DNA of 64,000 nucleotides from assembly GCF_036246005.1 (NCBI RefSeq), contig NZ_CP109171.1, positions 5,320,001 to 5,384,000 on the forward strand. Reading direction: 5' to 3'. Below the pieces are notes generated by a model. That model had not been told where the DNA came from, made no database searches, and saw only the letters and a list, made by a program, of their open reading frames with translations. This DNA comes from Streptomyces sp. NBC_01723 (GTDB lineage Bacteria; Actinomycetota; Actinomycetes; Streptomycetales; Streptomycetaceae). Positions 25,346 to 35,556 of this stretch are shown in pieces. The position numbers were made by a program, and so were the translations under genes. Positions within the stretch are counted from its first letter, which is position 1; every line of letters starts with the position of its first letter.

Positions 25346-25804
25346 ATGGCAACCAACGACCATCCCGGCGAGCTGGCCGCAGCGGACCCCGTCAAGCTGA
25401 TCGGTGTCCGGGAGACGCCCCTGTCCGTGGACGAGGTCTTCCGGGCCGTCGGGGACGACGCGGCCGGCGGGACCGCGCTGTTCGTGGGGACCGTCCGCAA
25501 CCACGACGGGGGCACCGACGTCGACCGGCTCGGGTACTCGTGCCACCCCAGCGCCGAGGCCGAGATGCGCCGGATCGCCGAGAAGGTCGTCGCCGAGTAC
25601 CCCGTACGGGCGCTCGCGGCCGTCCACCGCGTGGGGGACCTGGAGGTCGGGGATCTCGCCGTGGTCGTCGCCGTCTCCTGCCCGCACCGGGGCGAGGCCT
25701 TCGACGCCTGCCGGAAGCTGATCGACGACCTGAAGCACGAGGTGCCGATCTGGAAGCACCAGACGTTCTCCGACGGCACCGAGGAGTGGGTGGGCGCCTG
25801 CTGA
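25346..25804 (+). CDS. moaE: Molybdopterin synthase catalytic subunit MoaE
   Basis: This 152-residue protein matches MoaE: GTALFVGTVRNHDGG, YSCHPSAEAEM, VGDLEVGDLAVVVAVSCPHR, and the catalytic Lys region VPIWKHQTFSDG. With MoaD it inserts sulphur into precursor Z to make molybdopterin. No other moa gene is adjacent. The ATG at 25346 is 6 nt after a CACGAT hexamer, suggesting a leaderless mRNA. Confidence 0.9.
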   Translation: MATNDHPGELAAADPVKLIGVRETPLSVDEVFRAVGDDAAGGTALFVGTVRNHDGGTDVDRLGYSCHPSAEAEMRRIAEKVVAEYPVRALAAVHRVGDLEVGDLAVVVAVSCPHRGEAFDACRKLIDDLKHEVPIWKHQTFSDGTEEWVGAC

Positions 25805-25952
25805 GGGACGCCGCCGACCCCCTCCCGGCCCTGCCGTTCCGCCCTCATGGCTCCGGTTGCGTAACCCGCCCCCCGGCGTGAGCGTTGTCACTGCGGATGG
25901 TTAATCTGCTGATCAGTCAGTTGCGGACGTTCATGGGGCTGGGAGGTCGGGC

Positions 25953-26117
25953 ATGGCAGCGCTTGCCTGGTTGCTGATTCCGCTTGTGGCCGCCGTCGGC
26001 GCCGGGCTGTGGGGCAGTTGGGCCAACCGGACCCGCAAGGCCCGCAGCGACGGTCCCGAACTGGACGGGTACGCCCGGTTCCGCGAGGCCATGGAGAAGC
26101 CCCGCACCGGCGCCTGA
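25953..26117 (+). CDS. Small membrane protein (54 residues)
   Basis: A short ORF with GGGAGG upstream encodes one hydrophobic helix (residues 2-20, AALAWLLIPLVAAVGAGLW) followed by a basic, then mixed cytoplasmic tail ending EAMEKPRTGA. Codon use is typical of the genome. No family function is known to me. It lies 51 bp before the PDZ-S16 protease gene. Confidence 0.7.
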   Translation: MAALAWLLIPLVAAVGAGLWGSWANRTRKARSDGPELDGYARFREAMEKPRTGA

Positions 26118-26168
26118 CGGGACCCGCCCTGACGGTGTTCCGACAGCCGCGTCCCGTACTGTCGTGCC

Positions 26169-27263
26169 ATGCCACGCCGCACTGCGACGATGCTCGCCTC
26201 CACCCTGATGCTGATCGCGATCCTGTGCGCGGGTGTGTTCATCCCCGTGCCCTACTCGGAGATGTCACCCGGGCCGACGGTGAACACCCTCGGGGACCAT
26301 GACGGCGAGCCGGTGCTGCAGATCTCCGGCCGCAAGAGCTACGAGGCGAGCGGTCACCTGAACATGACCACCGTCCGGGTCACCAGCGCCGAGTACAGGA
26401 TGAACCTCGTGGAGGCGGTCTACGGCTGGCTGGCGCACGACAACAGTGTGGTGCCCCACGACACGATCTACCCGGACGGCAAGACCGAGGAAGAGGCCAC
26501 CCAGGAGAACGCCGAAGAGTTCAGCCAGTCCCAGGAGAGCGCGAAGGTCGCCGCCCTGGAGGCGCTCGACATCCCGGTGAAGTCCGGGGTGGTCGTCTCC
26601 ACGGTCGTCAAGGACTCCCCGTCGCAGGGCAGGCTGCACGCCGGTGACGTGATCAAGGCCGTGGACGGTACGACGGTCAAGAAGCCCTCCGACGTCGCCG
26701 ACCTGGTCACCAAGCACAAGCCCGGAGAGGACGTCGTCTTCACGATCGTGCCCGCCGACGAGCAGGCCGACGCGGAGAAGGAGCGCCGGACGCCCACGAA
26801 GACGGAGAAGGTCGAGATCACCACCGAGACCTCCGACGACAAGGGGGAGAAGCGGGCCATCGTCGGGATCTCCGCCGGGACCGACCACACGTTCCCGTTC
26901 TCCATCGACATCAAGCTGGCCGACGTCGGCGGTCCGAGCGCCGGCCTGATGTTCGCCCTCGGCATCTACGACAAGCTCACGCCGGGCGACCTCACCGGCG
27001 GCAGCTTCGTCGCCGGCACCGGGACGATCGACGACACCGGCAAGGTCGGTCCGATCGGCGGCATCAGCATGAAGACGATCGGCGCGCGCGACAAGGGCGC
27101 CCAGTACTTCCTGACGCCCGCCGACAACTGCGCGACCGCCGCCGCGGACGTCCCCGACGGGCTCACCCTCGTGAAGGTGGACACCATCGACGACGCCCTC
27201 GGCGCGCTGAGCGACATCCGCTCCGGGAAGACCTCCGACCTGCCCGAGTGCGCGAAGGGATAG
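26169..27263 (+). CDS. Membrane-anchored PDZ / Lon-type (S16) serine protease
   Basis: This 364-residue protein has an N-terminal membrane anchor (about 9-28), a PDZ domain (about 130-200, SGVVVSTVVKDSPSQG) and a C-terminal Lon protease domain. The catalytic dyad is visible: Ser257 in GGPSAGLM and Lys302 in GGISMKTIGA, 45 residues apart as in S16 enzymes. There is no ATPase domain. Such extracytoplasmic proteins are widespread in Gram-positives (YlbL/Rv3194c type). The ATG lies 6 nt after TACTGT, suggesting a leaderless mRNA. Confidence 0.88.
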   Translation: MPRRTATMLASTLMLIAILCAGVFIPVPYSEMSPGPTVNTLGDHDGEPVLQISGRKSYEASGHLNMTTVRVTSAEYRMNLVEAVYGWLAHDNSVVPHDTIYPDGKTEEEATQENAEEFSQSQESAKVAALEALDIPVKSGVVVSTVVKDSPSQGRLHAGDVIKAVDGTTVKKPSDVADLVTKHKPGEDVVFTIVPADEQADAEKERRTPTKTEKVEITTETSDDKGEKRAIVGISAGTDHTFPFSIDIKLADVGGPSAGLMFALGIYDKLTPGDLTGGSFVAGTGTIDDTGKVGPIGGISMKTIGARDKGAQYFLTPADNCATAAADVPDGLTLVKVDTIDDALGALSDIRSGKTSDLPECAKG

Positions 27264-27295
27264 CCGGCGGGCGGGCGGCCGCAGGGTGGCCGGGG

Positions 27296-27838
27296 CTACT
27301 CGGCGAAGGTCGCAGTCAGCGCCTGGGCCAGACCCGGCACCAGGTCGGAACCGGTGAGTACCTCGGTGGCGGTGTCCTTCGCGCGCAGCCGCAGGGCCGA
27401 GTCGCGGGAACCGTCGCGCAGGACCGCGACCGTCATGCGGACCTCCTGACGGTCCGGGTGCTCCGCCACCCACCGCGCCAGCCTCGCCTCGTTCAGGCCC
27501 TCCGGAACCTGGGCCTCGGCGGACGGCGGCAGCATCAGGCGTTCCACGGCGAGCGCGCAGCCGACCACCGCGTCGGGCCAGGCGATGGTGCCCAGGAACT
27601 CGTCGAGCGGCTGGTCCGTTGGAATCTCGTCCTGCTCGATAGGGGTCAGGCCGGAAGTGTCCGGTTCGTCCTGAAGGCCGAGCCGGTCCGCGAGTGAGGG
27701 CTGATCGGTCCTCAGCCGCGCGGTGTCGACAAGTGCAAAGAGGCGTGCGGGCTGGTCCCAGCCGAGCCCGGAGACGTACTCGTCGATCTCGAGTACGGCC
27801 CGGGTGAGGGGGCTCGCAGCCATGGGGGTGTTGGACAT
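27296..27838 (-). CDS. PPA1309-family conserved protein
   Basis: This 180-residue protein matches the actinobacterial PPA1309 family; its function is unknown. It is acidic, soluble and without cysteine clusters (LTRAVLEIDEYVSGLGWDQP, TIAWPDAVVGCALAVERL). I placed the start at ATG 27838 because CAGGAT ends 7 nt before it; an in-frame GTG lies at 27844. It is divergent from the UPF0182 gene, and the same pairing is common in actinomycetes. Confidence 0.75.
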   Translation of the reverse strand: MSNTPMAASPLTRAVLEIDEYVSGLGWDQPARLFALVDTARLRTDQPSLADRLGLQDEPDTSGLTPIEQDEIPTDQPLDEFLGTIAWPDAVVGCALAVERLMLPPSAEAQVPEGLNEARLARWVAEHPDRQEVRMTVAVLRDGSRDSALRLRAKDTATEVLTGSDLVPGLAQALTATFAE

Positions 27839-27990
27839 GGTCACAATCCTGCCTCGTTACTGGCCCGAATCGGGAACCGAGTAAACGATGAGTAAGTTGC
27901 ATAAGTGTGGGCCCGCGATCACGGGGGCCCACGGGGGGCCCGCGAACCCGAGGGCCTGACGGATCAACAGCGAACTTCGAGGTGCGCACC

Positions 27991-30969
27991 TTGGCTTTCC
28001 AGATGCCGGACCGCGGCGGAGGCCCCCCGTCGGGGCCGCGGATCAGAGTGGGCCGCCCGTCCCGGCGTGTCCGAACCCTGCTGCTGACACTTGGTGTCCT
28101 CGCCGTGCTCCTCATGGCGTTCACCATGTTCGCGGGGTTCTGGACGGACTGGCTCTGGTACCGGTCGGTCAACTACTCGTCGGTGTTCACGACGACCCTG
28201 TGGACCAAGATCGGGCTCTTCTTCGTCTTCGGCCTGCTGATGGCGCTCGCCGTCGGGTTCAACATCTGGTTGGCCCACCGCCTGCGCCCGCCGCTCAGCG
28301 CCATGTCGATGGAGCAGCAGAACCTCGACCGGTACCGGATGGGCATCGCCCCGTACAAGAAGTGGCTGCTGCTCGGCATCACCGCCCTGGTCGGCCTGAT
28401 CGCCGGCGCCTCCGCGTCCGGCCAGTGGCGGACCTGGCTGATGTGGGTCAACGGCGTGCCCTTCGGGCAGAAGGACCCCCAGTTCAAGCTGGACGTCTCC
28501 TTCTACGCGTTCGACCTGCCCTGGTACCGGTTCCTGCTCGGCTTCGGCTTCGCCGCGGTGATCATCTCGGTGATCGCCGCCGCGCTCACCCACTACCTGT
28601 ACGGCGGGCTCCGCGTCACCAGCCCGGGCGCGCGCGCCACGGCCGCCGCCACCGGGCACCTGTCGGTGCTCCTCGGCGTCTTCGTCGCCTTCAAGGCGGT
28701 CGCCTACTGGCTGGACCGGTACGGGCTGGCGGTGAAGTCCAGCGACTTCAAGGCGACCGACAACTGGACCGGCCTCAGGTACGTCGACGCCAACGCCTAC
28801 CTGCCCGCCAAGACCATCCTGTTCTGCATCGCCGTCATCTGCGCGCTGCTGTTCTTCGCCACCCTGTGGCGGCGCACCTGGCAGCTGCCCGTGATCGGCT
28901 TCGGCCTGATGGTCCTCTCCGCCATCCTCATCGGCGGCCTGTACCCGGCGCTGGTCCAGAAGTTCCAGGTCCAGCCGAACGAGCAGGCCAAGGAAGCGCC
29001 GTACGTCGAGAAGAACCTGGCGGCCACGCGCGATGCGTACGGGATCGAGGGGACCCAGGTCGCCGAGTACCCGGGAGTGTCCGAGACCAAGGACAAGACC
29101 AAGCTCCGTGACGACGCGGACGCCGCCGCGTCAATCCGGATCATGGACCCGAACGTCATCTCGCCCACGTTCCAGCAGCTCCAGCAGATGCGTAACTACT
29201 ACGCGTTCCCGACCAACCTGGACGTCGACCGCTATTCCAAGGACGGCAAGGACCAGGACACGGTCATCGGTCTGCGCGAGCTGAACCTGGCCGGCATCCC
29301 GAAGAAGAACTGGATCAACAACCACTTCCGCTACACCCACGGCTATGGTGTGGTCGCCGCCAAGGGCACCGCGGTCGACTCCGAGGGACGCCCGGTCTTC
29401 ACCGAGTCCGACCTGCCGTCCAAGGGTGACCTCGGTACGTACGAGCAACGCGTCTACTACGGCGAGAAGACCACCACCTACTCGATCGTCGGCGGTCCCC
29501 AGAAGGAGATCGACTACTCCGACGACACCGGGGAGAAGACCTTCAGCTACAAGGGGGACGGCGGGGTCGACCTGTCCAACCCGATCAACCGCGCGGCGTA
29601 CGCCGCGGCGTTCAGCGAGCCGCAGATCCTCTACTCGGGTGCGATCGGCGAGGGTTCGAAGATCCTCTACAACCGCACGCCCAAGGAACGTGTGGAGGCG
29701 GTCGCCCCGTGGCTGACCATCGACGGAGACGCCTACCCGGCGGTGGTGGACGGCCGTATCCAGTGGATCGTCGATGCGTACACGACGACGAATGGATATC
29801 CCTACGCCTCTCGCACGACGCTCGGCGACACCACGGCGGACTCGCTGACCGCGGCCAACGACCAGCGCGCGGTGGTGGCCCAGCAGAACCAGGTCAACTA
29901 CATCCGCAACAGCGTGAAGGCGACCGTCGACGCGTACAGCGGTGACGTCAAGCTGTACCAGTGGGACACCCAGGATCCGGTCCTCAAGACCTGGATGAAG
30001 GCGTTCCCCGGCACGGTGCAGGGCAAGGGCGAGATCTCCAAGGCGTTGATGGAGCATCTGCGCTACCCGCAGGACCTGTTCAAGGTCCAGCGTGAGCTGC
30101 TCACGCGTTACCACGTGAAGGACGCCAACACGTTCCTCAGCGGCAGCGAGGTGTGGCAGGTCCCGGACGACCCGACCAACAAGTCGGGAGACGCTGTACC
30201 GCCGTACTACCTGAGCATGAAGATGCCCGACCAGAAGGCGCAGGCCTTCTCGCTGACGACGACGTTCACACCCAACGGACGTGACAACCTCAGCGCGTTC
30301 ATGGCGGTCGACGCCGAGGCGGGAACCGACGGCTACGGCAAGATCAGAATCCTCAAACTGCCCACGAGTACGACCGTCAACGGTCCGACACAGGTTCAGA
30401 GCCAGCTGAACTCGGAGCAGGACATCGCCGAGACCATCAGGCTGCTGAGAGGCGGCGACTCGGAGGTCGAGTACGGCAATCTGCTGACCGTCCCGCTCGA
30501 CGGCGGACTGCTGTACGTCGAGCCGGTCTACGTGCGCGGTGGCGACCTCAAGTACCCCTTGTTGCGCAAGGTGTTGGTGAGCTACGGCGGCAACACGGCC
30601 TTCGAGAACACGCTCGACGAGGCGCTCAACAAGGTCTTCGGAGCGCAGGCGGCCGAACCGGAGCCACCGGAGGACACCGGCGAGGACCCCGGCCAGGACA
30701 CGACGGAGCCGCCGACGTCCACCAACCCGACGGTCCGGGAAGCGCTCAGTGACGCGCAGGATGCCTTCGACGCCGGCCAGAAGGCGCTGGAGCAGAAGGA
30801 CCTGACCGCGTACGCCGAGGCGCAGAAGGACCTGGAGGAGGCGCTGCAGCGCGCCGAGGACGCACAGGCCAAGGCGGACCAGGGCGCCGGGGACAAGAAC
30901 GGGGACGACAAGGCCAGTCCCAGCGCCTCCCCGAGCAAGGAGGCCGGCGGAGGCTCGGACACCGGCTGA
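27991..30969 (+). CDS. UPF0182 large membrane protein
   Basis: This roughly 992-residue protein has about seven transmembrane segments in the first 330 residues (for example [20 protein letters not shown]), then a large extracytoplasmic domain (about 340-890) and an acidic Ala/Gln/Lys coiled-coil-like tail with a Ser-rich end. The family is conserved in actinobacteria and its function is unknown. TTG 27991 has GAGG at 8 nt spacing; ATG 28003 is an alternative start. From memory it is syntenic with mycobacterial Rv3193c. Confidence 0.85.
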   Translation: MAFQMPDRGGGPPSGPRIRVGRPSRRVRTLLLTLGVLAVLLMAFTMFAGFWTDWLWYRSVNYSSVFTTTLWTKIGLFFVFGLLMALAVGFNIWLAHRLRPPLSAMSMEQQNLDRYRMGIAPYKKWLLLGITALVGLIAGASASGQWRTWLMWVNGVPFGQKDPQFKLDVSFYAFDLPWYRFLLGFGFAAVIISVIAAALTHYLYGGLRVTSPGARATAAATGHLSVLLGVFVAFKAVAYWLDRYGLAVKSSDFKATDNWTGLRYVDANAYLPAKTILFCIAVICALLFFATLWRRTWQLPVIGFGLMVLSAILIGGLYPALVQKFQVQPNEQAKEAPYVEKNLAATRDAYGIEGTQVAEYPGVSETKDKTKLRDDADAAASIRIMDPNVISPTFQQLQQMRNYYAFPTNLDVDRYSKDGKDQDTVIGLRELNLAGIPKKNWINNHFRYTHGYGVVAAKGTAVDSEGRPVFTESDLPSKGDLGTYEQRVYYGEKTTTYSIVGGPQKEIDYSDDTGEKTFSYKGDGGVDLSNPINRAAYAAAFSEPQILYSGAIGEGSKILYNRTPKERVEAVAPWLTIDGDAYPAVVDGRIQWIVDAYTTTNGYPYASRTTLGDTTADSLTAANDQRAVVAQQNQVNYIRNSVKATVDAYSGDVKLYQWDTQDPVLKTWMKAFPGTVQGKGEISKALMEHLRYPQDLFKVQRELLTRYHVKDANTFLSGSEVWQVPDDPTNKSGDAVPPYYLSMKMPDQKAQAFSLTTTFTPNGRDNLSAFMAVDAEAGTDGYGKIRILKLPTSTTVNGPTQVQSQLNSEQDIAETIRLLRGGDSEVEYGNLLTVPLDGGLLYVEPVYVRGGDLKYPLLRKVLVSYGGNTAFENTLDEALNKVFGAQAAEPEPPEDTGEDPGQDTTEPPTSTNPTVREALSDAQDAFDAGQKALEQKDLTAYAEAQKDLEEALQRAEDAQAKADQGAGDKNGDDKASPSASPSKEAGGGSDTG

Positions 30970-31047
30970 CGCCCGGTGCCGCTGCCGACCGGCGTTCGAG
31001 CTGGTCAAAGCCCATCCCGCGCCGTGCTAGGGTTGTGAACACAACGG

Positions 31048-31121
31048 CGCGGGGTGGAGCAGCTCGGTAGCTCGCTGGGCTCATAACCCAGAGGTCGCAG
31101 GTTCAAATCCTGTCCCCGCTA
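31048..31121 (+). tRNA. tRNA-fMet (CAT), copy 1
   Basis: The 74-nt gene has a CAT anticodon in TGGGCTCATAACCCA, so the anticodon stem carries the three consecutive G:C pairs of initiator tRNA. Position 1 (C) is mispaired at the top of the acceptor stem, another initiator hallmark. CCA is not encoded. A TAGGGT hexamer at 31028-31033 probably forms the -10. The second copy at 33251 is identical. Confidence 0.97.
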
Positions 31122-31153
31122 CTGAAATCGTGGGCCATGCGCACACGACCTCG

Positions 31154-31185
31154 AAGGCCCGGATCCCACAAGGGATCCGGGCCTT
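31154..31185 (+). terminator. Terminator after tRNA-fMet copy 1
   Basis: AAGGCCCGGATCCC and its complement form a perfect 14-bp stem with an ACAA loop, followed by CTCT. Confidence 0.85.
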
Positions 31186-31352
31186 CTCTGGTGTGCGAAC
31201 GCATGTGCCGGTGAGCGCGACGGCCGCGCCGCCAGGGGGAGTTGGGCCGATCTGTGTTTGACTTGTCGTCCTGTGGGCATGTCGACAAAACGCTGAAGTG
31301 ACCTCACTGGCTGCGTTATACCGGATGTGCCAGGGCTGCGGGTGGTGCGACG

Positions 31353-33173
31353 ATGAACGTTATGGGGGACATGGCAAATCTGTTCGGGACAGGGCGTTTT
31401 GCGCAGCCGTCCGGTCAGGAGGAGGCCACGGACGAGGCTCAGGAGGCCGCCGACGAGGCCGCGGAGGAAGTGCGCCTGCGGCTGGCCGTCGACGGCGGTG
31501 ACGTCGAGGCGATGAGCATGCTCGGCGCGATGCTGCTGCGCCGGGGCGACTTCGACGGAGCCGAGTCGCAGCTGCGGGCCGCCACGGCGGCCGGTGACCG
31601 GGCGGCCGCGAACAACCTCGGCGTTCTGCTGCACCAGCGCGGATACGCCGACGAGGCCGCGGGCTGGTGGCGGATCGCCGCGGTCGCCGGATCCGCGGCC
31701 GCCGCACACGCGCTGGGGCGGCACTTCCGCGAGCGCGGGGACGAGCCCGCCGCGGAGTACTGGCTGTGCCAGTCCGCCGAGCAGGGGCACGTCCTGGGCG
31801 CCTATGCCCTCGCCGACCTGCTGGAACACCGCGGCGACGACGCCGGGGCCGGGCGCTGGATGCGGGCCGCGGCCGAGCGCGGGCACCGGGAGGCGGCGTA
31901 CCGGCTGGCGCGGACGCTGGACCGCGGCGCCGGGCCGGACCGCGACGGCGAGGACGCGGCCGCCGCCGGCGAGGAGGTCGAGCAGTGGTACCGGCAGGCC
32001 GCCGCACGCGGTCACCGGCGGGCCGCGCTGCATCTCGGGACGATCCTGGAGAAGCGGGGCGAACTGAAGGAGGCCGGCCGCTGGTACCTCACGTCCGCCA
32101 AGGAAGGCGAGGCCCGCGCGGCCTGCGCGCTGGGCTTCCTGCTGCGGGACGCCGGGGACACCGAGAGCGCCGCCGTGTGGTGGCTGCGCGCCGCCCAGGA
32201 CGGCGACGGCAACGCCGCCAACGCCCTGGGCGCCCTGCACGCCGAGCGCGGCGAGACCCAGACCGCCGAACGCTGGTACCGGGCCGCGATGGACGCCGGG
32301 GACGACAACGGGGCGTACAACCTCGGCCTGCTCTGCGCCGAGCAGGGCCGCACCGCGCAGGCCGAGCAGTGGTACCGCCGGGCCGCGTACGCCGGGCACC
32401 GGGAGGCGTCCAACGCGCTCGCCATCCTGCTGCTGCGCGGCGGGGACGAGACCGGCGCCGAGCCGTGGTTCTCCAAGGCGGCCGAGGCGGGCAGCGTGGA
32501 CGCCGCCTTCAACCTCGGGATCCTGCACGCGGGTCGGGGCGCGGAGCGGACGGCGCTGCGCTGGTACGAGCGGGCCGCGGCCGCCGGGCACACGGAGGCG
32601 GCGCTCCAGGTCGGCATGGCCCGCCTGCGGGCCGGGGACGAGCGCGAGGCGGAGCGGTTCCTGCGGTGCGCGGCGGGGGGTGGCAGCGCGGAGGCCGCGT
32701 ACCGGCTGGCGACGGTGCTGGACGCGCGCCGGCCGCCCGCGCCCGCGCACGAGCTGGGCGAGCCGGCACAGGAGAAGTCGGAGTGCGAGGAGTGGTACGA
32801 ACGGGCGGCCTCGCAGAGCCACCGCCGGGCCCAGGTGCGGGTCGGGATGCTCGCCGCCGCGCGCGGTGACGTGGTGGAGGCGGCGCGGTGGTACCGGGAG
32901 GCGGCCGAGGCCGGGTCCCGCAACGGCGCGTTCAACCTGGGTCTGCTGCTGGCCCGCGAGGGCAGTGAGCCCGAGGCCGTCGTGTGGTGGCGCCGCGCGG
33001 CCGACGCCGGTCACGGACGGGCCGCGCTGCGGCTGGCGCTCGTCTGTGCGCGACGGGGGGAGCTGGCGGAGGGACAGCGCTGGGCGGACCGGGCGGTGTC
33101 GCTGGGCCCGGCGGAGGTCGGCGAACGGGCGGCCCGGCTGCGGGACGCCCTGCGGCAGGAGCTGTCGGCCTGA
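31353..33173 (+). CDS. Sel1/TPR-like repeat protein
   Basis: This 606-residue protein is built almost entirely of about fourteen 35-36-residue helical repeats of Sel1 type (A-xx-LG-x-L...G-x-xx-A-xx-W-Y-x-x-AA-xx-G-x), for example AYNLGLLCAEQGRTAQAEQW. Such solenoids bind proteins or peptides. An acidic N-terminal segment precedes them. No membrane part or enzyme domain is present. ATG 31362, 7 nt after GACGAT, could be the true start of a leaderless mRNA. It lies between two identical initiator tRNA genes. Confidence 0.8.
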   Translation: MNVMGDMANLFGTGRFAQPSGQEEATDEAQEAADEAAEEVRLRLAVDGGDVEAMSMLGAMLLRRGDFDGAESQLRAATAAGDRAAANNLGVLLHQRGYADEAAGWWRIAAVAGSAAAAHALGRHFRERGDEPAAEYWLCQSAEQGHVLGAYALADLLEHRGDDAGAGRWMRAAAERGHREAAYRLARTLDRGAGPDRDGEDAAAAGEEVEQWYRQAAARGHRRAALHLGTILEKRGELKEAGRWYLTSAKEGEARAACALGFLLRDAGDTESAAVWWLRAAQDGDGNAANALGALHAERGETQTAERWYRAAMDAGDDNGAYNLGLLCAEQGRTAQAEQWYRRAAYAGHREASNALAILLLRGGDETGAEPWFSKAAEAGSVDAAFNLGILHAGRGAERTALRWYERAAAAGHTEAALQVGMARLRAGDEREAERFLRCAAGGGSAEAAYRLATVLDARRPPAPAHELGEPAQEKSECEEWYERAASQSHRRAQVRVGMLAAARGDVVEAARWYREAAEAGSRNGAFNLGLLLAREGSEPEAVVWWRRAADAGHGRAALRLALVCARRGELAEGQRWADRAVSLGPAEVGERAARLRDALRQELSA

Positions 33174-33209
33174 GGCCCGTCCGAGCCGGACACAGGGACG
33201 GAAGCGATT

Positions 33210-33239
33210 TGCTTCTCGCCGTGGGGGTGACGTAATGTT
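33210..33239 (+). promoter_or_regulatory. Promoter of tRNA-fMet copy 2
   Basis: TTGCTT (33210-33215), an 18-bp spacer and TAATGT (33234-33239) form a good housekeeping promoter ending 11 bp before the tRNA. Confidence 0.65.
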
Positions 33240-33250
33240 CCATTCATCGA

Positions 33251-33324
33251 CGCGGGGTGGAGCAGCTCGGTAGCTCGCTGGGCTCATAACCCAGAGGTCG
33301 CAGGTTCAAATCCTGTCCCCGCTA
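33251..33324 (+). tRNA. tRNA-fMet (CAT), copy 2
   Basis: It is identical over all 74 nt to the copy at 31048, with the same CAT anticodon, GGG/CCC anticodon-stem pairs and no encoded CCA. Identity stops just outside the gene, so only the tRNA is conserved. Confidence 0.97.
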
Positions 33325-33331
33325 CTGAAGG

Positions 33332-33367
33332 CCGAGGGCCGGAATCCGAAAGGGTTCCGGCCCTCGG
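33332..33367 (+). terminator. Terminator after tRNA-fMet copy 2
   Basis: CCGAGGGCCGGAATCC pairs with the following GGGTTCCGGCCCTCGG (one G:T wobble) around a GAAA tetraloop. Confidence 0.8.
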
Positions 33368-33414
33368 TGCATTCACGGCGAGCACGAGGGCGAAGCCCCG
33401 GCCGCGGTCATGAC

Positions 33415-33445
33415 GAAGCCCCGGCACCGTCGGTGCCGGGGCTTC
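33415..33445. terminator. Terminator downstream of catR
   Basis: GAAGCCCCGGCACC and its exact complement form a 14-bp stem with a GTC loop, 17 bp beyond the catR stop. Confidence 0.75.
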
Positions 33446-33462
33446 CTGCGTGCTGGTGGGGC

Positions 33463-33879
33463 CTATGCCGCCGCGCAGTTCGGGCAGGTGCCGCGGTAGG
33501 TCACCTCGACGTCCGAGACGGTGAAGCCGAAGCGCTCCGAGTCGGGGAGGTCGGCCATCGGGTTGCCCGTCGGGTGGACGTCGCGGATCGCGCCGCACTG
33601 GGCGCAGACCAGGTGGTGGTGCGGCGTGTGCGCGTTCGGGTCGTAGCGCTTGGCGCGCTTGTCCGTCGCGACCTCCAGCACCTCACCGAGCGAGACCAGC
33701 TCGCCCAGGGTGTTGTAGACCGTCGCCCGGGAGATCTCCGGGAGCCTGCCCACGGCCCTGGCGTGCACCTCGTCGGCCGTCAGATGGACGTGTTCGCCGT
33801 CGAGGACCTCGGCCACGACGCGCCGTTGCGCGGTCATGCGCCAGCCACGACCGCGCAGTCGTTCCAGTAGGTCACTCAT
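33463..33879 (-). CDS. catR: Fur-family peroxide regulator CatR
   Basis: This 138-residue Fur/PerR-family repressor has a winged helix (residues about 15-75, ISRATVYNTLGELV), the metal-binding HHHLVCAQCG and a C-terminal CPNC pair, giving a structural zinc site. It is divergent from katA, and a Fur-type palindrome lies in the katA promoter. In S. coelicolor CatR represses the catalase gene until oxidised by peroxide. The ATG is 6 nt after TAGGCT on the minus strand, suggesting a leaderless transcript, and a CTAGCTGCTAG palindrome covers that promoter. Confidence 0.92.
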   Translation of the reverse strand: MSDLLERLRGRGWRMTAQRRVVAEVLDGEHVHLTADEVHARAVGRLPEISRATVYNTLGELVSLGEVLEVATDKRAKRYDPNAHTPHHHLVCAQCGAIRDVHPTGNPMADLPDSERFGFTVSDVEVTYRGTCPNCAAA

Positions 33880-33939
33880 ACGACCAGCCTAGCAGCTAGG
33901 GGGACCAGGTCCCGAACAGGTGTGACTTTGGAGCCGTGC

Positions 33940-33967
33940 TTGACTTAGACATTGTCTATTGTAGGAT
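33940..33967 (+). promoter_or_regulatory. katA promoter with CatR operator
   Basis: The -35 TTGACT (33940-33945) and -10 TAGGAT (33962-33967) are 16 bp apart. The perfect palindrome TAGACA-T-TGTCTA (33946-33958) fills the spacer, as expected for a repressor that blocks polymerase binding. Confidence 0.82.
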
Positions 33968-34022
33968 CGACAACGGCATTAGCCAAGGGACAGGTTTTGC
34001 AGGATTGGCGCAGGAGGCGTAC

Positions 34023-35474
34023 GTGACTCAGGGACCGCTCACTACGGAAGCCGGTGCACCGGTGGCCGACAACCAGAACAGCGAGACCGCGGGCGTCGGC
34101 GGCCCCGTGCTCGTCCAGGACCAGCTCCTGCTGGAGAAGCTGGCCCACTTCAACCGGGAGCGCATCCCGGAGCGCGTCGTGCACGCCCGCGGCGCCGGCG
34201 CGTACGGCACCTTCACCGTCACCGCCGACGTCACCCCGTACACCCGCGCGAAGTTCCTCTCCGAGGTGGGCAAGGAGACGGAGACCTTCCTCCGCTTCTC
34301 CACCGTGGCCGGCAACCTGGGCGCGCCGGACGCCGTCCGGGACCCGCGCGGCTTCGCGCTGAAGTTCTACACCGAAGAGGGCAACTACGACCTCGTCGGC
34401 AACAACACCCCGGTGTTCTTCATCAAGGACGCCATCAAGTTCCCCGACTTCATCCACACCCAGAAGCGCGACCCGTACACGGGCTCGACCGAGATGGACA
34501 ACGTCTGGGACTTCTGGAGCCTGTCGCCGGAGTCGACGCACCAGGTGACCTGGCTCTTCGGCGACCGCGGCATCCCGGCGTCGTACCGCCACATGGACGG
34601 CTTCGGCTCGCACACCTACCAGTGGAGCAACGAGGCCGGCGAAGCCTTCTGGGTGAAGTACCACTTCAAGACGGACCAGGGCATCAAGACCCTCACCCAG
34701 GCCGAGGCCGACAAGCTCGCCGGTGCGGACCCCGACTCGCACCAGCGCGACCTGCGTCAGGCGATCGAGCGGGGCGAGTTCCCGTCCTGGACCGTCGGCG
34801 TGCAGATCATGCCCGTCGCCGAGGCGGCGAAGTACCGCTTCAACCCGTTCGACCTGACCAAGGTGTGGCCGCACGCGGACTACCCGGTCATCGAGTTCGG
34901 CAAGCTGGAGCTCAACCGCAACCCGGAGAACGTCTTCGCCGAGGTCGAGCAGTCGATCTTCTCCCCGTCGCACTTCGTGCCCGGCATCGGCCCGTCCCCG
35001 GACAAGATGCTCCAGGGCCGCCTCTTCGCGTACGGCGACGCCCACCGCTACCGCGTCGGCATCAACGCCGACCACCTCCCGGTGAACCGCCCGCACGCCA
35101 CCGAGGCGCGCACCAACTCCCGTGACGGCTTCCTGTACGACGGCCGCCACAAGGGTGCGAAGAACTACGAGCCGAACAGCTTCGGCGGTCCGTTCCAGAC
35201 GGACCGCGCGCTGTGGCAGCCGGTCGCGGTCTCCGGTGTCACCGGCGAGACCGAGGCTCCGTCGCACGCCGAGGACAACGACTTCGTCCAGGCGGGCAAC
35301 CTCTACCGGCTGATGACGGAGGGGGAGAAGGGGCGGCTGATCGACAACCTGGCCGGCGCCCTCTCCGGCGTCTCGCGCGACGACATCGTCGAGCGCGCGG
35401 TGAACAACTTCCGTCAGGCCGACGGTGACTTCGGCAAGCGGCTGGAGGCCGCGGTCCAGGCCCTGCGCGGCTGA
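34023..35474 (+). CDS. katA: Monofunctional haem catalase KatA
   Basis: This 483-residue catalase converts H2O2 to water and oxygen. The catalytic His54 lies in [11 protein letters not shown], the distal Asn in [10 protein letters not shown], and the proximal haem-ligand Tyr in [14 protein letters not shown]. Its length is normal for a small-subunit clade-3 catalase. GTG 34023 has CAGGAGG with 7-nt spacing. It is divergent from catR and ends at a good terminator at 35505. Confidence 0.96.
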   Translation: MTQGPLTTEAGAPVADNQNSETAGVGGPVLVQDQLLLEKLAHFNRERIPERVVHARGAGAYGTFTVTADVTPYTRAKFLSEVGKETETFLRFSTVAGNLGAPDAVRDPRGFALKFYTEEGNYDLVGNNTPVFFIKDAIKFPDFIHTQKRDPYTGSTEMDNVWDFWSLSPESTHQVTWLFGDRGIPASYRHMDGFGSHTYQWSNEAGEAFWVKYHFKTDQGIKTLTQAEADKLAGADPDSHQRDLRQAIERGEFPSWTVGVQIMPVAEAAKYRFNPFDLTKVWPHADYPVIEFGKLELNRNPENVFAEVEQSIFSPSHFVPGIGPSPDKMLQGRLFAYGDAHRYRVGINADHLPVNRPHATEARTNSRDGFLYDGRHKGAKNYEPNSFGGPFQTDRALWQPVAVSGVTGETEAPSHAEDNDFVQAGNLYRLMTEGEKGRLIDNLAGALSGVSRDDIVERAVNNFRQADGDFGKRLEAAVQALRG

Positions 35475-35504
35475 CGTCCAGCACTGGACCGCTTGCCGCG
35501 GCGG

Positions 35505-35538
35505 CGGGCCGGATCCCCGGGTACGGGGGTCCGGCCCG
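35505..35538 (+). terminator. katA terminator
   Basis: CGGGCCGGATCCCC pairs with GGGGGTCCGGCCCG (one wobble) around a 6-nt loop, followed by TTTCG. Confidence 0.8.
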
Positions 35539-35556
35539 TTTCGTCGTTCGGGCCCG

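Noticed and set aside
31048..33324. Integrated element bounded by tRNA copies
   Set aside because: Both tRNAs are complete with their own promoters and terminators, and there is no integrase or phage gene between them.
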